Positions 53,411-62,812 of a stretch of 64,000 bases of DNA are shown here, piece by piece (position 1 is the stretch's first letter; every line of letters starts with the position of its first letter). This DNA comes from DATDIC01 sp963777625 (GTDB taxonomy: Bacteria > Pseudomonadota > Alphaproteobacteria > Acetobacterales > Acetobacteraceae), in assembly GCA_963777625.1 (NCBI GenBank), contig CAVZRO010000017.1:1-64000 (forward strand), written 5' to 3'. The notes beneath the pieces were generated by a model. It saw only the letters and a program-made list of their open reading frames with translations, was not told the DNA's origin and did not search any database. Position numbers and translations under genes: made by a program.

Positions 53411-53736
53411 CCCTTCGCCGCAGACCGTAATACTGGTTTACGTGGCGACCGTACTCCGGATCGTTCCATGCGGTTCCGGTCATATCTTTAGGAAGGTTCG
53501 GAGGCCTTGAGATTTCCAGGTGCTGGGTTGAACAGGCTCCTGAACAGGTAGATGATGCAAAACGGCAGGTACATGGAAATGGATGCGGCACTTGCGTCGA
53601 GCGTCGGGAGTAATTTACTTACCACGGGCTCCTCAACAAGTTCTCGTCAATGCATCGTGGCGGGCCGCGGCAGACCTTCATGATCGCGATCGCCGACTGC
53701 CACAAAGCCCATAAGCAATCGAACTGGGAGAGGACT
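53411..53736. other. Gap without an assignable gene
   Basis: A minus-strand reading of 61 codons (53406-53591) ends with TGTAWNDPEYGRHVNQYYGL, which looks protein-like but matches nothing I know and has no clear start or ribosome site. It may be the tail of a lost gene. The 53039-53247 stretch upstream of the liv binding protein also shows no gene. Confidence 0.4.
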
Positions 53737-54717
53737 ATGCATTCCACATGCGGCCTGACACTGGTGGGAATCGCGCTGCTCGCTACTACGCTGCCGGCGC
53801 ACGCCTATATCGCCTACACCTCCAACGAGCGTGACAATACCATGTCGGTCGTCGATATCGACGCGGGAAAGGTCATCAAGACTGTGCCAACCGGGCAGCG
53901 TCCACGCGGTATTCTGGTCACGCCGGACGGCAAGTATATCCTGGTCGCCGATGGCGACGATGACGAGATCCAGATGTTCGATGCGAACACCTTTCAAGTG
54001 GTTCGTACGATCTCGACCCCGGATCCCGAGTTGTTCGCGCTCCGGCCATCTGGCAACCCGCTTTATGTGTCGAACGAGAACGACGCGCTCATAACAGTGT
54101 GGGACATTGATACCACTAAACTGCTGGCCTCGATTCCAACGGGGGTAGAACCCGAAGGGATGGCTGTCAGCCCGGACGGGCAGACCATCGTGAATACCTC
54201 AGAAACCACCAATATGGCGCATTTCCTCGACTACAAGTCCGCGAAAATAATCGCCAACGTGCTGGTCGACCCAAGGCCGCGCAACGCGCGGTTCAGGCAT
54301 GATGCCTCAGAGGTGTGGGTATCGTCGGAGTTGGGCGGCACCGTCAGTGTCATCGATCCAAAAACCCATGAGATTACGCACAAAATCTCCTTCCCGATCC
54401 AGGGGCTGCGCGGCGATGCAATTCAGCCCGAAGACATCCGGTTCACCAAGGATGACAAAATCGCCTTCATCGCGCTGGGACCAGCCAATCGTGTCGCCGT
54501 TGTAGATACCAAAACCTACAAGGTAACGAAGTATCTGCTGGTCGGTGCGCGCGTCTGGCACCTTGGTTTCACCCCCGACTACAACCAGCTTCTAACCGCC
54601 AACGGGCTGTCGAATGACATCTCGGTCATCGACGTCGCGAATCTCAAGGTCACCCGATCCATTCCCGTCGGCCAACAGCCCTGGGGCGTTGTGGTGAACC
54701 CCGTCGGCCAACCATGA
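53737..54717 (+). CDS. YVTN-family beta-propeller protein (PQQ-catabolism-associated type)
   Basis: Exported protein of 326 residues: signal peptide ending PAHA-YIAYTSNE, then about seven blades each with a VxD-TxKVxxxIPVGQRP pattern (MSVVDIDAGKVIKTVPTGQR, ISVIDVANLKVTRSIPVGQQ). It resembles the beta-propeller often found beside PQQ-dependent alcohol dehydrogenases and their ABC transporters. No quinoprotein gene is in the window. The ATG at 53737 follows GGGAGAGGACT. Function unknown; a periplasmic binding or scaffolding role is usual for such proteins. A TauABC-like operon follows after a miniature element. Confidence 0.85.
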   Translation: MHSTCGLTLVGIALLATTLPAHAYIAYTSNERDNTMSVVDIDAGKVIKTVPTGQRPRGILVTPDGKYILVADGDDDEIQMFDANTFQVVRTISTPDPELFALRPSGNPLYVSNENDALITVWDIDTTKLLASIPTGVEPEGMAVSPDGQTIVNTSETTNMAHFLDYKSAKIIANVLVDPRPRNARFRHDASEVWVSSELGGTVSVIDPKTHEITHKISFPIQGLRGDAIQPEDIRFTKDDKIAFIALGPANRVAVVDTKTYKVTKYLLVGARVWHLGFTPDYNQLLTANGLSNDISVIDVANLKVTRSIPVGQQPWGVVVNPVGQP

Positions 54718-54729
54718 ACACGAGTGTGG

Positions 54730-54907
54730 ATCGGCACCGAAGTGGGACCCCACACTGGCCGGTGGTAACGTAGTAATATTGCATCGGAAATTTCGCTCGG
54801 GGTGGGGTCCCGATCGGCGCCGATAGGGACCCCATCTATACGTGGTTTTCCGAAGCAATTTCAAGAATTTGGCCCAACTCCAGCCGGGGTCCCACTTCGG
54901 TGCCGAT
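54730..54907. mobile_element. 178-bp miniature element with 22-bp perfect inverted ends
   Basis: ATCGGCACCGAAGTGGGACC.. (54730-54751) and its exact complement at 54886-54907 enclose a 178-bp segment with no coding capacity. The centre is a second near-perfect palindrome (54804-54833, with GATCGGCGCCGAT in the middle). The ends and the segment TTGGCCCAACTCCAGC beside the right end are, from memory, like IS21-family ends. No target duplication is obvious. It separates the beta-propeller gene from the importer operon. Confidence 0.75.
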
Positions 54908-55106
54908 TTACAACCTGAAGGAGCATGAGCGACCCCTTCCCGTGGGCGCAGACCGGATCGGTGCAGCCCTGGCCCGCTGAACCGGTTCGTCGCGCGGTTG
55001 ACCTTCCCTGGAGGCCCGCACTACCGTACCATCCGTTTCAGGCAAACAGAGGAGGCGTGGGATCTCGATCCCAGAACCCGCCGCCGGCAAGGTCGCGAGA
55101 CAGCAG

Positions 55107-55883
55107 TTGCGCGTCCAAATAGCTCCAGAACGCTGGCTGAGTTTGGCGGTCGTAGCGGCAGCGTTCGCTACGTGGGAGCTGATTGCCGGCTTGCAGTTGG
55201 TGCCGCCTGACCTGCTGCCCGGACCGGGCACGGTGGCGGCTACATTCGTTGACATCCTTCGCAATGGATATCGCGAGACAACGCTTGCGCAGGACGCCTT
55301 CTCCACCCTCACTCGCTGCGGCGCGGGGTTCTTGCTCGCTTGCGCGACTGGGATTCCGCTCGGCCTGTTGATGGGATATCAGGCGAAGATCGGATCGGCG
55401 ATCGACCCGATCGTGCAATTCATGCGGCCGCTGCCGCCGCTCTCTTACCTGGTCCTGCTGATCCTGTGGCTCGGCACCGGAAACGCCTCGAAAATCGCAC
55501 TGCTGTTTTTGAGCGCGTTTCCCATCATCGTCAGCAGCGCAATGGCGGGCGTGCGATCAGTGCATGAGCAGAAGCTGCAGGCCGCCCGCTCTCTCGGCGC
55601 CAATGAGTGGCAGGTGTTCCGCTTCGTCATACTGCCCTCGGCGCTACCGCTCATCTTCACCGGGGCGCGGATCGCGCTTGCGGTCGCATTCTCCACCGTG
55701 GTCGCCGCCGAATTGATGGCGGCAACTGATGGGCTCGGCTGGATGGTGTTCTCGGCCAGCCATTTTCTACGCAACGACGTGATCATAATGGCGATCATTG
55801 TGCTTGGCGTGCTAGGGATGTTGCTGAACCGGCTTGTGCTGACGCTCGACAGGATGGTGATCCACTGGCGCGGGGTGGAGTGA
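55107..55883 (+). CDS. ABC transporter permease, SsuC/TauC type (first)
   Basis: Inner-membrane permease of about 258 residues with six helices; the EAA motif reads EQKLQAARSLGANEWQVFRF. QFMRPLPPLSYLVLLILWLG is typical of nitrate/sulfonate/taurine permeases. The start is uncertain: only a TTG at 55107 is available, the frame stays open upstream without ATG or GTG, and a ribosome-like AGAGGAGG lies 50 bp earlier, so a small sequence error near the start is possible. The last base pairs overlap the next permease (GTGA). Confidence 0.88.
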   Translation: MRVQIAPERWLSLAVVAAAFATWELIAGLQLVPPDLLPGPGTVAATFVDILRNGYRETTLAQDAFSTLTRCGAGFLLACATGIPLGLLMGYQAKIGSAIDPIVQFMRPLPPLSYLVLLILWLGTGNASKIALLFLSAFPIIVSSAMAGVRSVHEQKLQAARSLGANEWQVFRFVILPSALPLIFTGARIALAVAFSTVVAAELMAATDGLGWMVFSASHFLRNDVIIMAIIVLGVLGMLLNRLVLTLDRMVIHWRGVE

Positions 55884-56734
55884 CCGGAACGTTCCCCATT
55901 TCTGACTCACCGTCCTCCTCCCCTCGCCCCACGCCGGCAAGGGTACGGGGAGCCGAGTCAGGACGCGCCTGGGCCCGCGCGCATTGGCCCTTGTTGGTGA
56001 CGCTCGGCCTGATCGCGGCGGCCTGGACCGTAACAACGCAGCTAGACCTGGTGCGCGACATCTTCCTGCCGGGCCCCGGTCTGGTCCTTTCGGCGCTGCT
56101 CGATCTCATCCAGAACGGCTACAAGTCGCGCTCGCTCTGGGTACATGCCGGGCTCAGCCTGGAGCGCGTGCTTGCCGGCTTTGTCACCGGCGCCGTCGCG
56201 GGCACGCTGCTTGGCCTCGGCATGGGATATAATCGTAAGATCGAAGCGGCGTTCAGCCCGTTCATCGAGTTTCTGCGGCCTCTGCCGCAGCTTTCCTATC
56301 TGGTTCTACTGATCGTATGGTTCGGCATCGGCGAGGTCTCGCAGATACTGCTGCTATTCCTAACTGCGCTTCCCGTCTCTGCGGTCGCGGCGATGGATGG
56401 GGTGAAGAGCACATCCGTGCTGCGCGTGCAGGTTGCGCGTACGCTGGGTGCGTCCGAATGGCAGATTTTTCGGCACGTGGTGCTGCCCTCCGCCCTGCCG
56501 GAGATCTTTACCGGTGCGCGCCTGGCTATCGGAGTGGTGTATGCCACGCTGATTGCGGCGGAAATCATTGCCGGCAGCACCGGCCTCGGCTGGATGATTC
56601 TGGATGCGGGGCGATTTCTGCGTTCGGATTACGTGTTTGTTGGTATTATTCTGATCGGCTTGATGGGGCTGGCACTGGACCGGCTACTGCTGGCCGCGGA
56701 ACGGCGGGTGGTCCATTGGGCGGGCAAGGCGTGA
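55880..56734 (+). CDS. ABC transporter permease, SsuC/TauC type (second)
   Basis: Second permease of the same family, 284 residues, starting at a GTG that overlaps the preceding stop. A polar N-terminus of about 35 residues precedes six helices; EAA motif SVLRVQVARTLGASEWQIFRH. It is clearly paralogous to the first permease (QLSYLVLLIVWFG against PLSYLVLLILWLG). Taurine-type systems usually have one permease acting as a homodimer; two different ones here suggest a heterodimer. Confidence 0.9.
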   Translation: MTGTFPISDSPSSSPRPTPARVRGAESGRAWARAHWPLLVTLGLIAAAWTVTTQLDLVRDIFLPGPGLVLSALLDLIQNGYKSRSLWVHAGLSLERVLAGFVTGAVAGTLLGLGMGYNRKIEAAFSPFIEFLRPLPQLSYLVLLIVWFGIGEVSQILLLFLTALPVSAVAAMDGVKSTSVLRVQVARTLGASEWQIFRHVVLPSALPEIFTGARLAIGVVYATLIAAEIIAGSTGLGWMILDAGRFLRSDYVFVGIILIGLMGLALDRLLLAAERRVVHWAGKA

Positions 56735-56756
56735 CGATCAAGGGGGAGATCGACTA

Positions 56757-57812
56757 ATGGGAAACGCATTTATGATAGGCCAGTACGGTGTGATAGGCCG
56801 GCGCCGTGTCATCCAGGCGACGGGCGCGGGGGTGGCAATGCCGTTCCTGGCCTTTGGCCAAGCGCGCGCCAAGACGCCGGCGCAAATCCGCGTGGCATTC
56901 TTCGTGGAAACCAAACCCACGATGATTGCCAAGGGCGAAGGCTGGTTCGACCAGATGGCCGGAGCCAAGATCCAATGGAGCGAGGCGGGCAGCGGCGCCG
57001 AGATCAACACCGGCATCGCCGCCGGCAGCTTCGACATCGGCCTGGCGATTGGATCTTCCGGCACCGCTGCCGGGCTGAGCCAGGGCCTTCCCTATGAGCT
57101 GATTGGCATGGTCGATAACATCGGCCCGGCCGAGGACATGGTGGTGCGCAAGTCCGCCAACATCCACACGCCGGCTGATTTCAGGGGCAAGAAGGTGGCG
57201 ACCCCGTTCGGGTCCACGTCGCATTTCCGGCTGCTGGGTTTTCTGGCCGTGAACAAGCTGACGCAGGCGGATGTTACCGTGCTTGACATGACCCCAAATG
57301 CGATGGTGGCCGCCTGGCACCGGGGCGACATCGACGCCGGCTATGTTTGGGCACCGGCCAAGTCGAAGCTGCTGGAAGAGGGGGGGGTCTCCTACCCCAC
57401 ATACAAGGAGCTGGACGCCGCCGGTTACGTGATTGCCGACCTGATCGTGGCAACCAAGGCGTTCAGCCAGGAGTATCCCGACGCGGTGGTGGGGTTCCTG
57501 AAAGCCTATGGGCGTGCCTTGACGATGTGGAAGAGCAAACCTGACGATGCTGCTCAGATCGTCGCAACGCAGGCCGGCGTCACTTCCGCGGTCGCAAAGA
57601 GCGACATGCAAGAGTACGATTTCATCACGCAGAAGGACCAGCTCTCGCCGGCCTGGCTCGGGATGCCGGGACAACCTGGCAAGTTTGCCGAGGTGCTGAA
57701 GCGTACCGCCGATTTCCTGGCGCAGCAGAAGAGCATCCGATCCGCACCCGGGCTGGATGTGTTCCAGAAGGGCACAAACACCGAGTTCCTGCAGCGTGCT
57801 GTCGCGGACTGA
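56757..57812 (+). CDS. ABC transporter substrate-binding protein, TauA/SsuA type
   Basis: Periplasmic binding protein of 351 residues with a twin-arginine-like signal (GRRRVIQATGAGVAMPFLAF). Mature features: RVAFFVETKPTMIAKGEGWF, ASGSFDIGLAIGSS-type segment AAGSFDIGLAIGSSGTAAG, and DMTPNAMVAAWHRGDIDAGY, which match the taurine-binding proteins (TauA). It lies 22 bp after the second permease and overlaps the ATPase start by 17 bp. Ligand could be taurine, another sulfonate or an unrelated small anion; no sulfonate oxygenase gene is nearby. Confidence 0.9.
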   Translation: MGNAFMIGQYGVIGRRRVIQATGAGVAMPFLAFGQARAKTPAQIRVAFFVETKPTMIAKGEGWFDQMAGAKIQWSEAGSGAEINTGIAAGSFDIGLAIGSSGTAAGLSQGLPYELIGMVDNIGPAEDMVVRKSANIHTPADFRGKKVATPFGSTSHFRLLGFLAVNKLTQADVTVLDMTPNAMVAAWHRGDIDAGYVWAPAKSKLLEEGGVSYPTYKELDAAGYVIADLIVATKAFSQEYPDAVVGFLKAYGRALTMWKSKPDDAAQIVATQAGVTSAVAKSDMQEYDFITQKDQLSPAWLGMPGQPGKFAEVLKRTADFLAQQKSIRSAPGLDVFQKGTNTEFLQRAVAD

Positions 57813-58632
57813 AGTTTTCAGGGGCGCGGCTCCGGGCGCAGCAGACGCGTCGGCCGATCCGCCCTTCGTCGCTTTCGCCAACCTCAGCGTCGAGTATGGC
57901 GCGGGCGCCACCGCGGTACGAGCGCTGGAGCGAGTGGATTTAAGTTTCGGTCGGGGTGACTTTGTTTGTGTTGTCGGCCCGTCCGGGTGTGGCAAGACGA
58001 CAATGCTGCAGACTCTGGCGGGATTCGTCCGACCCAGCGCCGGCAGCGTGAGCCTGCGAGGGCAGCCAATCGCCGGGCCGGGCCCAGACCGCGGCGTGGT
58101 GTTTCAGCAACCGGCCTTGTTTCCCTGGATGACCGTTGCCGAGAATGCCGCCTTCGGCCCGCGTATGCGCGGCGTGAACGCTTCTACGCGCGCGGCGATG
58201 GTAGAGAAGTACCTGCGCACGGTCGGGCTGTGGGAGTTCCATCACCGCTACCCCTACGAGCTTTCCGGCGGCATGCAGCAGCGGCTGGCAATCGTGCGCG
58301 CATTAGCCAACGATCCCGAACTGCTGCTGATGGACGAACCGTTCGGCGCGCTGGATGCGTTGACGCGCGAGCGGATGCAGGAGGAACTGCATGCGGTCTG
58401 GCGACGCACCGGGATGACCGTGGTGTTCATTACCCACAGCGTGGAGGAAGCCGTCTATCTCGGCACCGACGTGGTGGTGATGTCGCCACGGCCGGGCCGC
58501 ATCGTCGAGCACGTGAAGGTAGATTTCTGCCGGCAGCCTGAAGGGCGCGACATCCGCGCGATCAAATCGAGTCTGGACTTTGTGGCGACACGGGAACGCG
58601 TGCTGGCGCTGATCTGGCGAATGGAAGTGTGA
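57796..58632 (+). CDS. ABC transporter ATP-binding protein, TauB/SsuB type
   Basis: ATPase of 278 residues. Walker A GPSGCGKTTMLQ, Q-loop VVFQQPALFPWMTV, signature YELSGGMQQRLAIVRAL, Walker B LLLMDEPFGALDAL and switch His ITHSVEEAVYLG are all intact. The start is placed at the GTG 57796 (VLSRTEVF), within the end of the binding-protein gene, for translational coupling; a start near 57757 is possible. It completes the operon permease, permease, binding protein, ATPase. Confidence 0.92.
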   Translation: MLSRTEVFRGAAPGAADASADPPFVAFANLSVEYGAGATAVRALERVDLSFGRGDFVCVVGPSGCGKTTMLQTLAGFVRPSAGSVSLRGQPIAGPGPDRGVVFQQPALFPWMTVAENAAFGPRMRGVNASTRAAMVEKYLRTVGLWEFHHRYPYELSGGMQQRLAIVRALANDPELLLMDEPFGALDALTRERMQEELHAVWRRTGMTVVFITHSVEEAVYLGTDVVVMSPRPGRIVEHVKVDFCRQPEGRDIRAIKSSLDFVATRERVLALIWRMEV

Positions 58633-59099
58633 GTTGGGGATGTTGAGCCCCGGCCTGTCAACTTGATGAAGGGTGGTCGGCAAGGTCAGACGCGCTGTGG
58701 GTACGAATGCGATTATGGGCTGTAAACCAATGGAAGCATACGTGGAACTTACCACGCTGCTTCTGTGTAGATTTCAAGGATACTGTTGAACAACGCCAGC
58801 GCTGAGCAACGCTCCGACCACGCTCGCAAACTGCAATTTCCTTTTGAACCCACCCGTGCTGAGCGCGACTCCCGGGGATCCTCAAGCGCTCTTGGGATTC
58901 CCAGCCGTCGCAACGCCGTGCTGATCCCACCGCTCGCCACAAATAGGACAACACGCCAGGGATGCCGGATTCGAACAAGCGGGGCTGCCTTGCCCGCGGG
59001 CAGTGATGTCAGAGAGCTGTCTCGCGGCCTCGCACATCTTCATAATGCGCAGTGGCTCAGGTTAAACTTCGCCAGGACATCGCCGAAGGGGGAACCGGG
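58633..59099. other. Gap without a recognisable gene
   Basis: 467 bp between the ATPase gene and the oleate hydratase gene. Short readings exist on both strands but none has a ribosome site or family pattern. The promoter for the hydratase is expected here. Confidence 0.5.
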
Positions 59100-60662
59100 A
59101 TGAAGGCGCACATCGTCGGCGGCGGGTTCGGCGGACTGGCGGCAGCATTCTTCCTGATCCGCAATGCGGACGTACCCGGCGAGGACATAACCATCTACGA
59201 AGCCAACAGCCAAATAGGCGGCGGCTTGTTCCTCACTGGCGGCCCCGAGACGGGCTACAACATGCCCGGCTCCGTTTTCGACCGCGAATTTCGCTGCACC
59301 TTCGATCTGCTTCAGTCGATCCCCTCCGCCAGCGACCCCGCCGTCTCCGTCCGCGACGCATTCTTCGCGTTCAACAAACAGCATCCCTTCAACGATCGTG
59401 CGCACATTCTCGATCGCAACGGCAACATCGTCCAGGGCCCTCGCTTCGGCCTGAACCTGCGCGACGCCCTCGCCCTCGCCCGCCTCTCGCTGACGCCGGA
59501 ACCCAGGCTCGACGGACGCCGCATCGAGGAATTCTTTGCCCCCCGCTTCTTCACCACCGAATTCTGGCTGCTCTGGTCGACGATTATGGGCTCGCTGCCC
59601 CAGCACAGCGCGGTCGAGTTCCGCCGCTACATGAACCGGTTCCTGTACCTGTTTCCCGACCTGTCGACGATGCGGCGCGTTTTGCGCACGCCCGCCAATC
59701 AACACCAGGCCTTCATCGAACCCCTTCTGGCCTGGCTACGCGCCCGGTCTGTGACCATCCGGACCGGAGCCTTCGTCCATGACCTCGGCTTCGTCGCCTC
59801 CGACCGGCTGACCGTCGACCGGCTCGACATCGAGCAGGACGGGGCCATCAGTTCGGTGGCGGTCGAGCCCGGCGACATCGTGCTCGTCACCCTTGGCTCG
59901 CAGGCCGAGGACCTATCACCGGGCACCATGACCGAACCGCCCCCGCCAAACCGGGCGGGCCGCGCCTCAGCGCTCTGGCAGCGACTTGCCCAGGCTTATC
60001 CCGGCTTCGGCAACCCCGCCCGCTTCTTCGGGGCGGACCAGATCTCCAATTCCCGCTGGGTTACTTTCACCGTGACCACCACCGGCGCCGAGTTCATCGA
60101 GCACCTCTCCAAACTGACCAACAGCGAGCCCGGCATCGGTGGCCTCGTGACGCTCAAGGACTCAAGCTGGCTGTTAACTCTGACCATCTTTCTCCAGCCG
60201 GAAGTGATCGGCCAACCGTCCGGCACGTATCTTTGGTGGGGCTATGGCCTGTATCCCGAGCGCAACGGCGACTTTGTGAAGAAGCCGATGAGTTCTTGCA
60301 CCGGCGCCGAGATACTGGAGGAAGCCCTGCGTCACCTGTGCTTCGACCTGCTTCTAGATCGTGTGGTGGCCGATTCGATCTGCATCCCCTGTGACCTGCC
60401 TTACGTCAACAACATCTGGCTTCCGCGCCGTAGCACCGATCGCCCGCCTGTCGTACCCCAGGGTGCAACCAATCTCGGCCTCATCGGTCAATACGTCGAA
60501 CTCCCGCGCGACATCGCGTTCACCATCGAATACTCCGCTCGCAGCGCCTGGGAGGCGATCCACCTTCTTCTGAAGCGCGGCCCCGCTCCACCCCCTGTCT
60601 ACCAGGGCCAGTACGACCCGAAAGCCGTCCTCGGTGCCCTGAGGGTATTCCTCGCCTTGTGA
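59100..60662 (+). CDS. ohyA: Oleate hydratase (myosin-cross-reactive-antigen family)
   Basis: FAD-containing hydratase of 520 residues that adds water to the double bond of unsaturated fatty acids such as oleate. Rossmann start KAHIVGGGFGGLAAAFFLIR, then ITIYEANSQIGGG. Family-specific segments: CTFDLLQSIPS, FFTTEFWLLWSTIMG, ANQHQAFIEPLLAWLR, and the C-terminal NIWLPRRSTDRPPVVP and GQYVELPRDIAFTIEYSARS, which match the conserved end of oleate hydratases. ATG at 59100 after a GGGGGAACC ribosome-like site; a start 16 codons upstream is less likely. Membrane-peripheral, isomerase-like enzyme usually linked to fatty-acid detoxification. Confidence 0.88.
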   Translation: MKAHIVGGGFGGLAAAFFLIRNADVPGEDITIYEANSQIGGGLFLTGGPETGYNMPGSVFDREFRCTFDLLQSIPSASDPAVSVRDAFFAFNKQHPFNDRAHILDRNGNIVQGPRFGLNLRDALALARLSLTPEPRLDGRRIEEFFAPRFFTTEFWLLWSTIMGSLPQHSAVEFRRYMNRFLYLFPDLSTMRRVLRTPANQHQAFIEPLLAWLRARSVTIRTGAFVHDLGFVASDRLTVDRLDIEQDGAISSVAVEPGDIVLVTLGSQAEDLSPGTMTEPPPPNRAGRASALWQRLAQAYPGFGNPARFFGADQISNSRWVTFTVTTTGAEFIEHLSKLTNSEPGIGGLVTLKDSSWLLTLTIFLQPEVIGQPSGTYLWWGYGLYPERNGDFVKKPMSSCTGAEILEEALRHLCFDLLLDRVVADSICIPCDLPYVNNIWLPRRSTDRPPVVPQGATNLGLIGQYVELPRDIAFTIEYSARSAWEAIHLLLKRGPAPPPVYQGQYDPKAVLGALRVFLAL

Positions 60663-60758
60663 GATCAATGCTCGAACCCGATGTCCCGAGAAGAACCAAG
60701 ACACCGCTGCCGGGGTCTGCTTAGTTAGGAGTCGTTCGAAAACAACCGCGTCACCTCG

Positions 60759-60999
60759 TCATTCCCGCGAAAGCGGGAATCCAGGCCGCCGCTGCTGGAT
60801 TCCCGCTTTCGAGTTTGTGAAAGAATTAGAATGCAATGCCGCCGTCGCAGTGCTGGATTCTTATTCTGTCTCGATGGCGCTGACCCAGGGCAATATCGTG
60901 CAAAGCGTACGCGGCCTTCAGATTCTTTTCGGCTGCTCGGAACGGTTTCCGAACGGGGCAAACCGATTTCCTCACAGGCTCTTTCGCGGGAATGACGGT
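60759..60999 (+). repeat. R2-type hairpin repeat, apparently split
   Basis: TCATTCCCGCGAAAGCGGGAA at 60760 and on, with a perfect 17-bp inverted repeat (60769-60785 against 60795-60811). The second hairpin breaks off after CCCGCTTTCG, and the missing half TTTCGCGGGAATGACGG appears at about 60983-60999. The 170 bp between them are not repeated elsewhere in the window. Confidence 0.5.
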
Positions 61000-61458
61000 T
61001 GATTCCGTTATTTCATGACGAGCCCTTAGCGCCGTTCGCCCAAGTGCAGCGGTAGCCGCTCGTATGTCCGTTGCTATCCGATGCGGCATGTGGATATCTC
61101 CCGCACTACCTCTACGGCAGGTTTCCGCCCTCGGCCGCGGGTCTCCTGGGCACGTACGCCACACTCGGGGCGCCGAATATGCTTCGCGATCGCGTTTTAG
61201 CTCGGCATCGGTTGCGGAACGTCGCAAGGGAAGCGGTGGACGTCGCTCTGGTCCTGGCGGTCGATCCAATCCTGGCCAGTTGCGCCATTATCGTCTCGCT
61301 GACCAAAGGTTACCATAATGGTCGGACCGACGCCGTATCAGCCGCCCGGTTCGGCACCCTCACCAACACCCCTTACAACGCCTCGGCAACACGTCCGGTA
61401 GCACCCGGGCCGTCCGGCTGTTGCTCTGAATTGGACTGCTGTTGCCCCGCGTGGTCGT
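61000..61458. other. Gap without an assignable gene
   Basis: A plus-strand reading from 61071 begins GYLPHYLYGRFPPSAAGLLG and LRDRVLARHRLRNVAREAVD but has no ribosome site and becomes low-complexity where it runs antisense to the next gene. It may be a gene remnant; I do not recognise it. Confidence 0.35.
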
Positions 61459-62811
61459 TCATTGCAGCTCGGCCTCCAACGCGGCCAAGCCGTCGCGGAT
61501 GGTGCGGCGCCGCTCCTCGTCCAGCAAAGCGTCGCCACTGCGATAGATATCGGCCACGCGCTTGGACAGGTCAGACATCCATTTGCGGTCGTCGTTGCTG
61601 CGCATCGGCGCGCGCAACACGGTGTCGCCGCCATAGGTCGGAATCGGCGAAGCCATGTTCGCCGTCGGCTGCTGCGGCACCGCGCCTTCGCCCATCTTCC
61701 GGATCGCACGACGCAGGCGCCGGCGATACAGCGCGACGCCGGCATCGGTGGCGGCCAGATGCTCGCGCGCGTGCACCGTCACCGGGCCCTGGCTGACCCA
61801 GACTTCGTAATCGCCCGGACTGCGCTGGCGCTGCTCATAAGACCGCCCGTCGGTCTGGCCGTAGAAATCGACGCTGTTGTAGCCACACAGTTCCGGCCGA
61901 CCCTTGCCGTGCGGATCGGTCTCGTTGTTGAAATGCCGCCAGGCGATGGTGATGGTGTTGGTGTCGTCGACCGGCACCACCCAACGCGTCAGCCCGGTGC
62001 GCACGAAGAAGGTGGATTCGTTTCCTTCCACATGCATGCCGCCATTCTGCGAGAAGTTCGGCAACAGGTGGTCGTGCACGCGAAACCACACCAGATCGCC
62101 GACGCGGCGGGTGGACGTGAAGAAGACACCGTTGCCGGCCGCCCGCTCGTGGTAGTCCACGACAGGCAGATTCACCAGGTTCTCCTGAAACTGCACACCG
62201 CTGACGCGGGTGTGCAGGAAGGTGACGTGATACGGATCGATGGAGTTCTCGAACACCTGCACCCAGTTCACCGGTGAGGGGATCAGGAACGGCACCATCT
62301 TGTCGTCGGGCAGTTCCATCGTGTCGAACACCGGGAACGGCGGCATGTCGGCGATCGGCCCGAAATAGGCGAAGATCATGTCCTTGTATTCGATCACCGG
62401 ATAGGCGCCCTGGGTCACACGGGCGCAGATCTGGCTGGTTTTCGGCTCGCCGGGCGTTTCCAGGATCGTACCGTCGGTATCGAACAGCCACCCATGATAG
62501 CAGCAGCGTATGCCGTGCTGCTCCACGATGCCGAATTCCAGCGAGGCGTTGCGATGCGCACACAGCAGATGCAACAGCCCGAGCGTGCCCGAGCGGTCAC
62601 GGAACAGCACCAGATCCTCGCCCATGCGCCGCAATCGCAGTGGCAGCTCACCCACCATCGAGCTCAGCGCGATCGGCATCCAGAAGCGGCGTAGATAATC
62701 GCCGCCGGGCGTGCCGGGACCGATCCTGGTCAGCTCGTCATCCGGTGCGAGCGTGCCAAGCCGGTTGCGAGGGTACCCGTCAAACTTGCCTTGCGGCAGC
62801 GCTACCGACAT
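61459..62811 (-). CDS. Rieske (2Fe-2S) ring-hydroxylating oxygenase alpha-subunit-type protein
   Basis: Aromatic ring-hydroxylating or O-demethylating oxygenase of 450 residues. The Rieske cluster ligands are C84/H86 (CAHRNAS) and C103/H106 (RCCYHGW). The mononuclear iron site is in ENSIDPYHVTFLHTRV (Asp/Asn with two His). The N-terminal GGDYLRRFWMPIALSS is typical of phthalate/vanillate-demethylase-like monooxygenase subunits. It starts 2 bp after the aminotransferase gene's corrected stop, so they share a transcript. The reductase partner is not in the window. Confidence 0.9.
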   Translation of the reverse strand: MSVALPQGKFDGYPRNRLGTLAPDDELTRIGPGTPGGDYLRRFWMPIALSSMVGELPLRLRRMGEDLVLFRDRSGTLGLLHLLCAHRNASLEFGIVEQHGIRCCYHGWLFDTDGTILETPGEPKTSQICARVTQGAYPVIEYKDMIFAYFGPIADMPPFPVFDTMELPDDKMVPFLIPSPVNWVQVFENSIDPYHVTFLHTRVSGVQFQENLVNLPVVDYHERAAGNGVFFTSTRRVGDLVWFRVHDHLLPNFSQNGGMHVEGNESTFFVRTGLTRWVVPVDDTNTITIAWRHFNNETDPHGKGRPELCGYNSVDFYGQTDGRSYEQRQRSPGDYEVWVSQGPVTVHAREHLAATDAGVALYRRRLRRAIRKMGEGAVPQQPTANMASPIPTYGGDTVLRAPMRSNDDRKWMSDLSKRVADIYRSGDALLDEERRRTIRDGLAALEAELQ

Positions 62812-62812
62812 C

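Noticed and set aside
53406..53591. Short minus-strand gene of 61 codons
   Set aside because: Protein-like ending but no start signal or recognisable family; not enough to call a gene.
58960..58990. Possible tRNA T-arm (GATTCGAAC)
   Set aside because: No matching acceptor, D or anticodon arms could be folded around it.
61071..61796. Plus-strand frame of 241 codons
   Set aside because: No ribosome site, and the second half is antisense to the Rieske oxygenase; kept only as a possible remnant.
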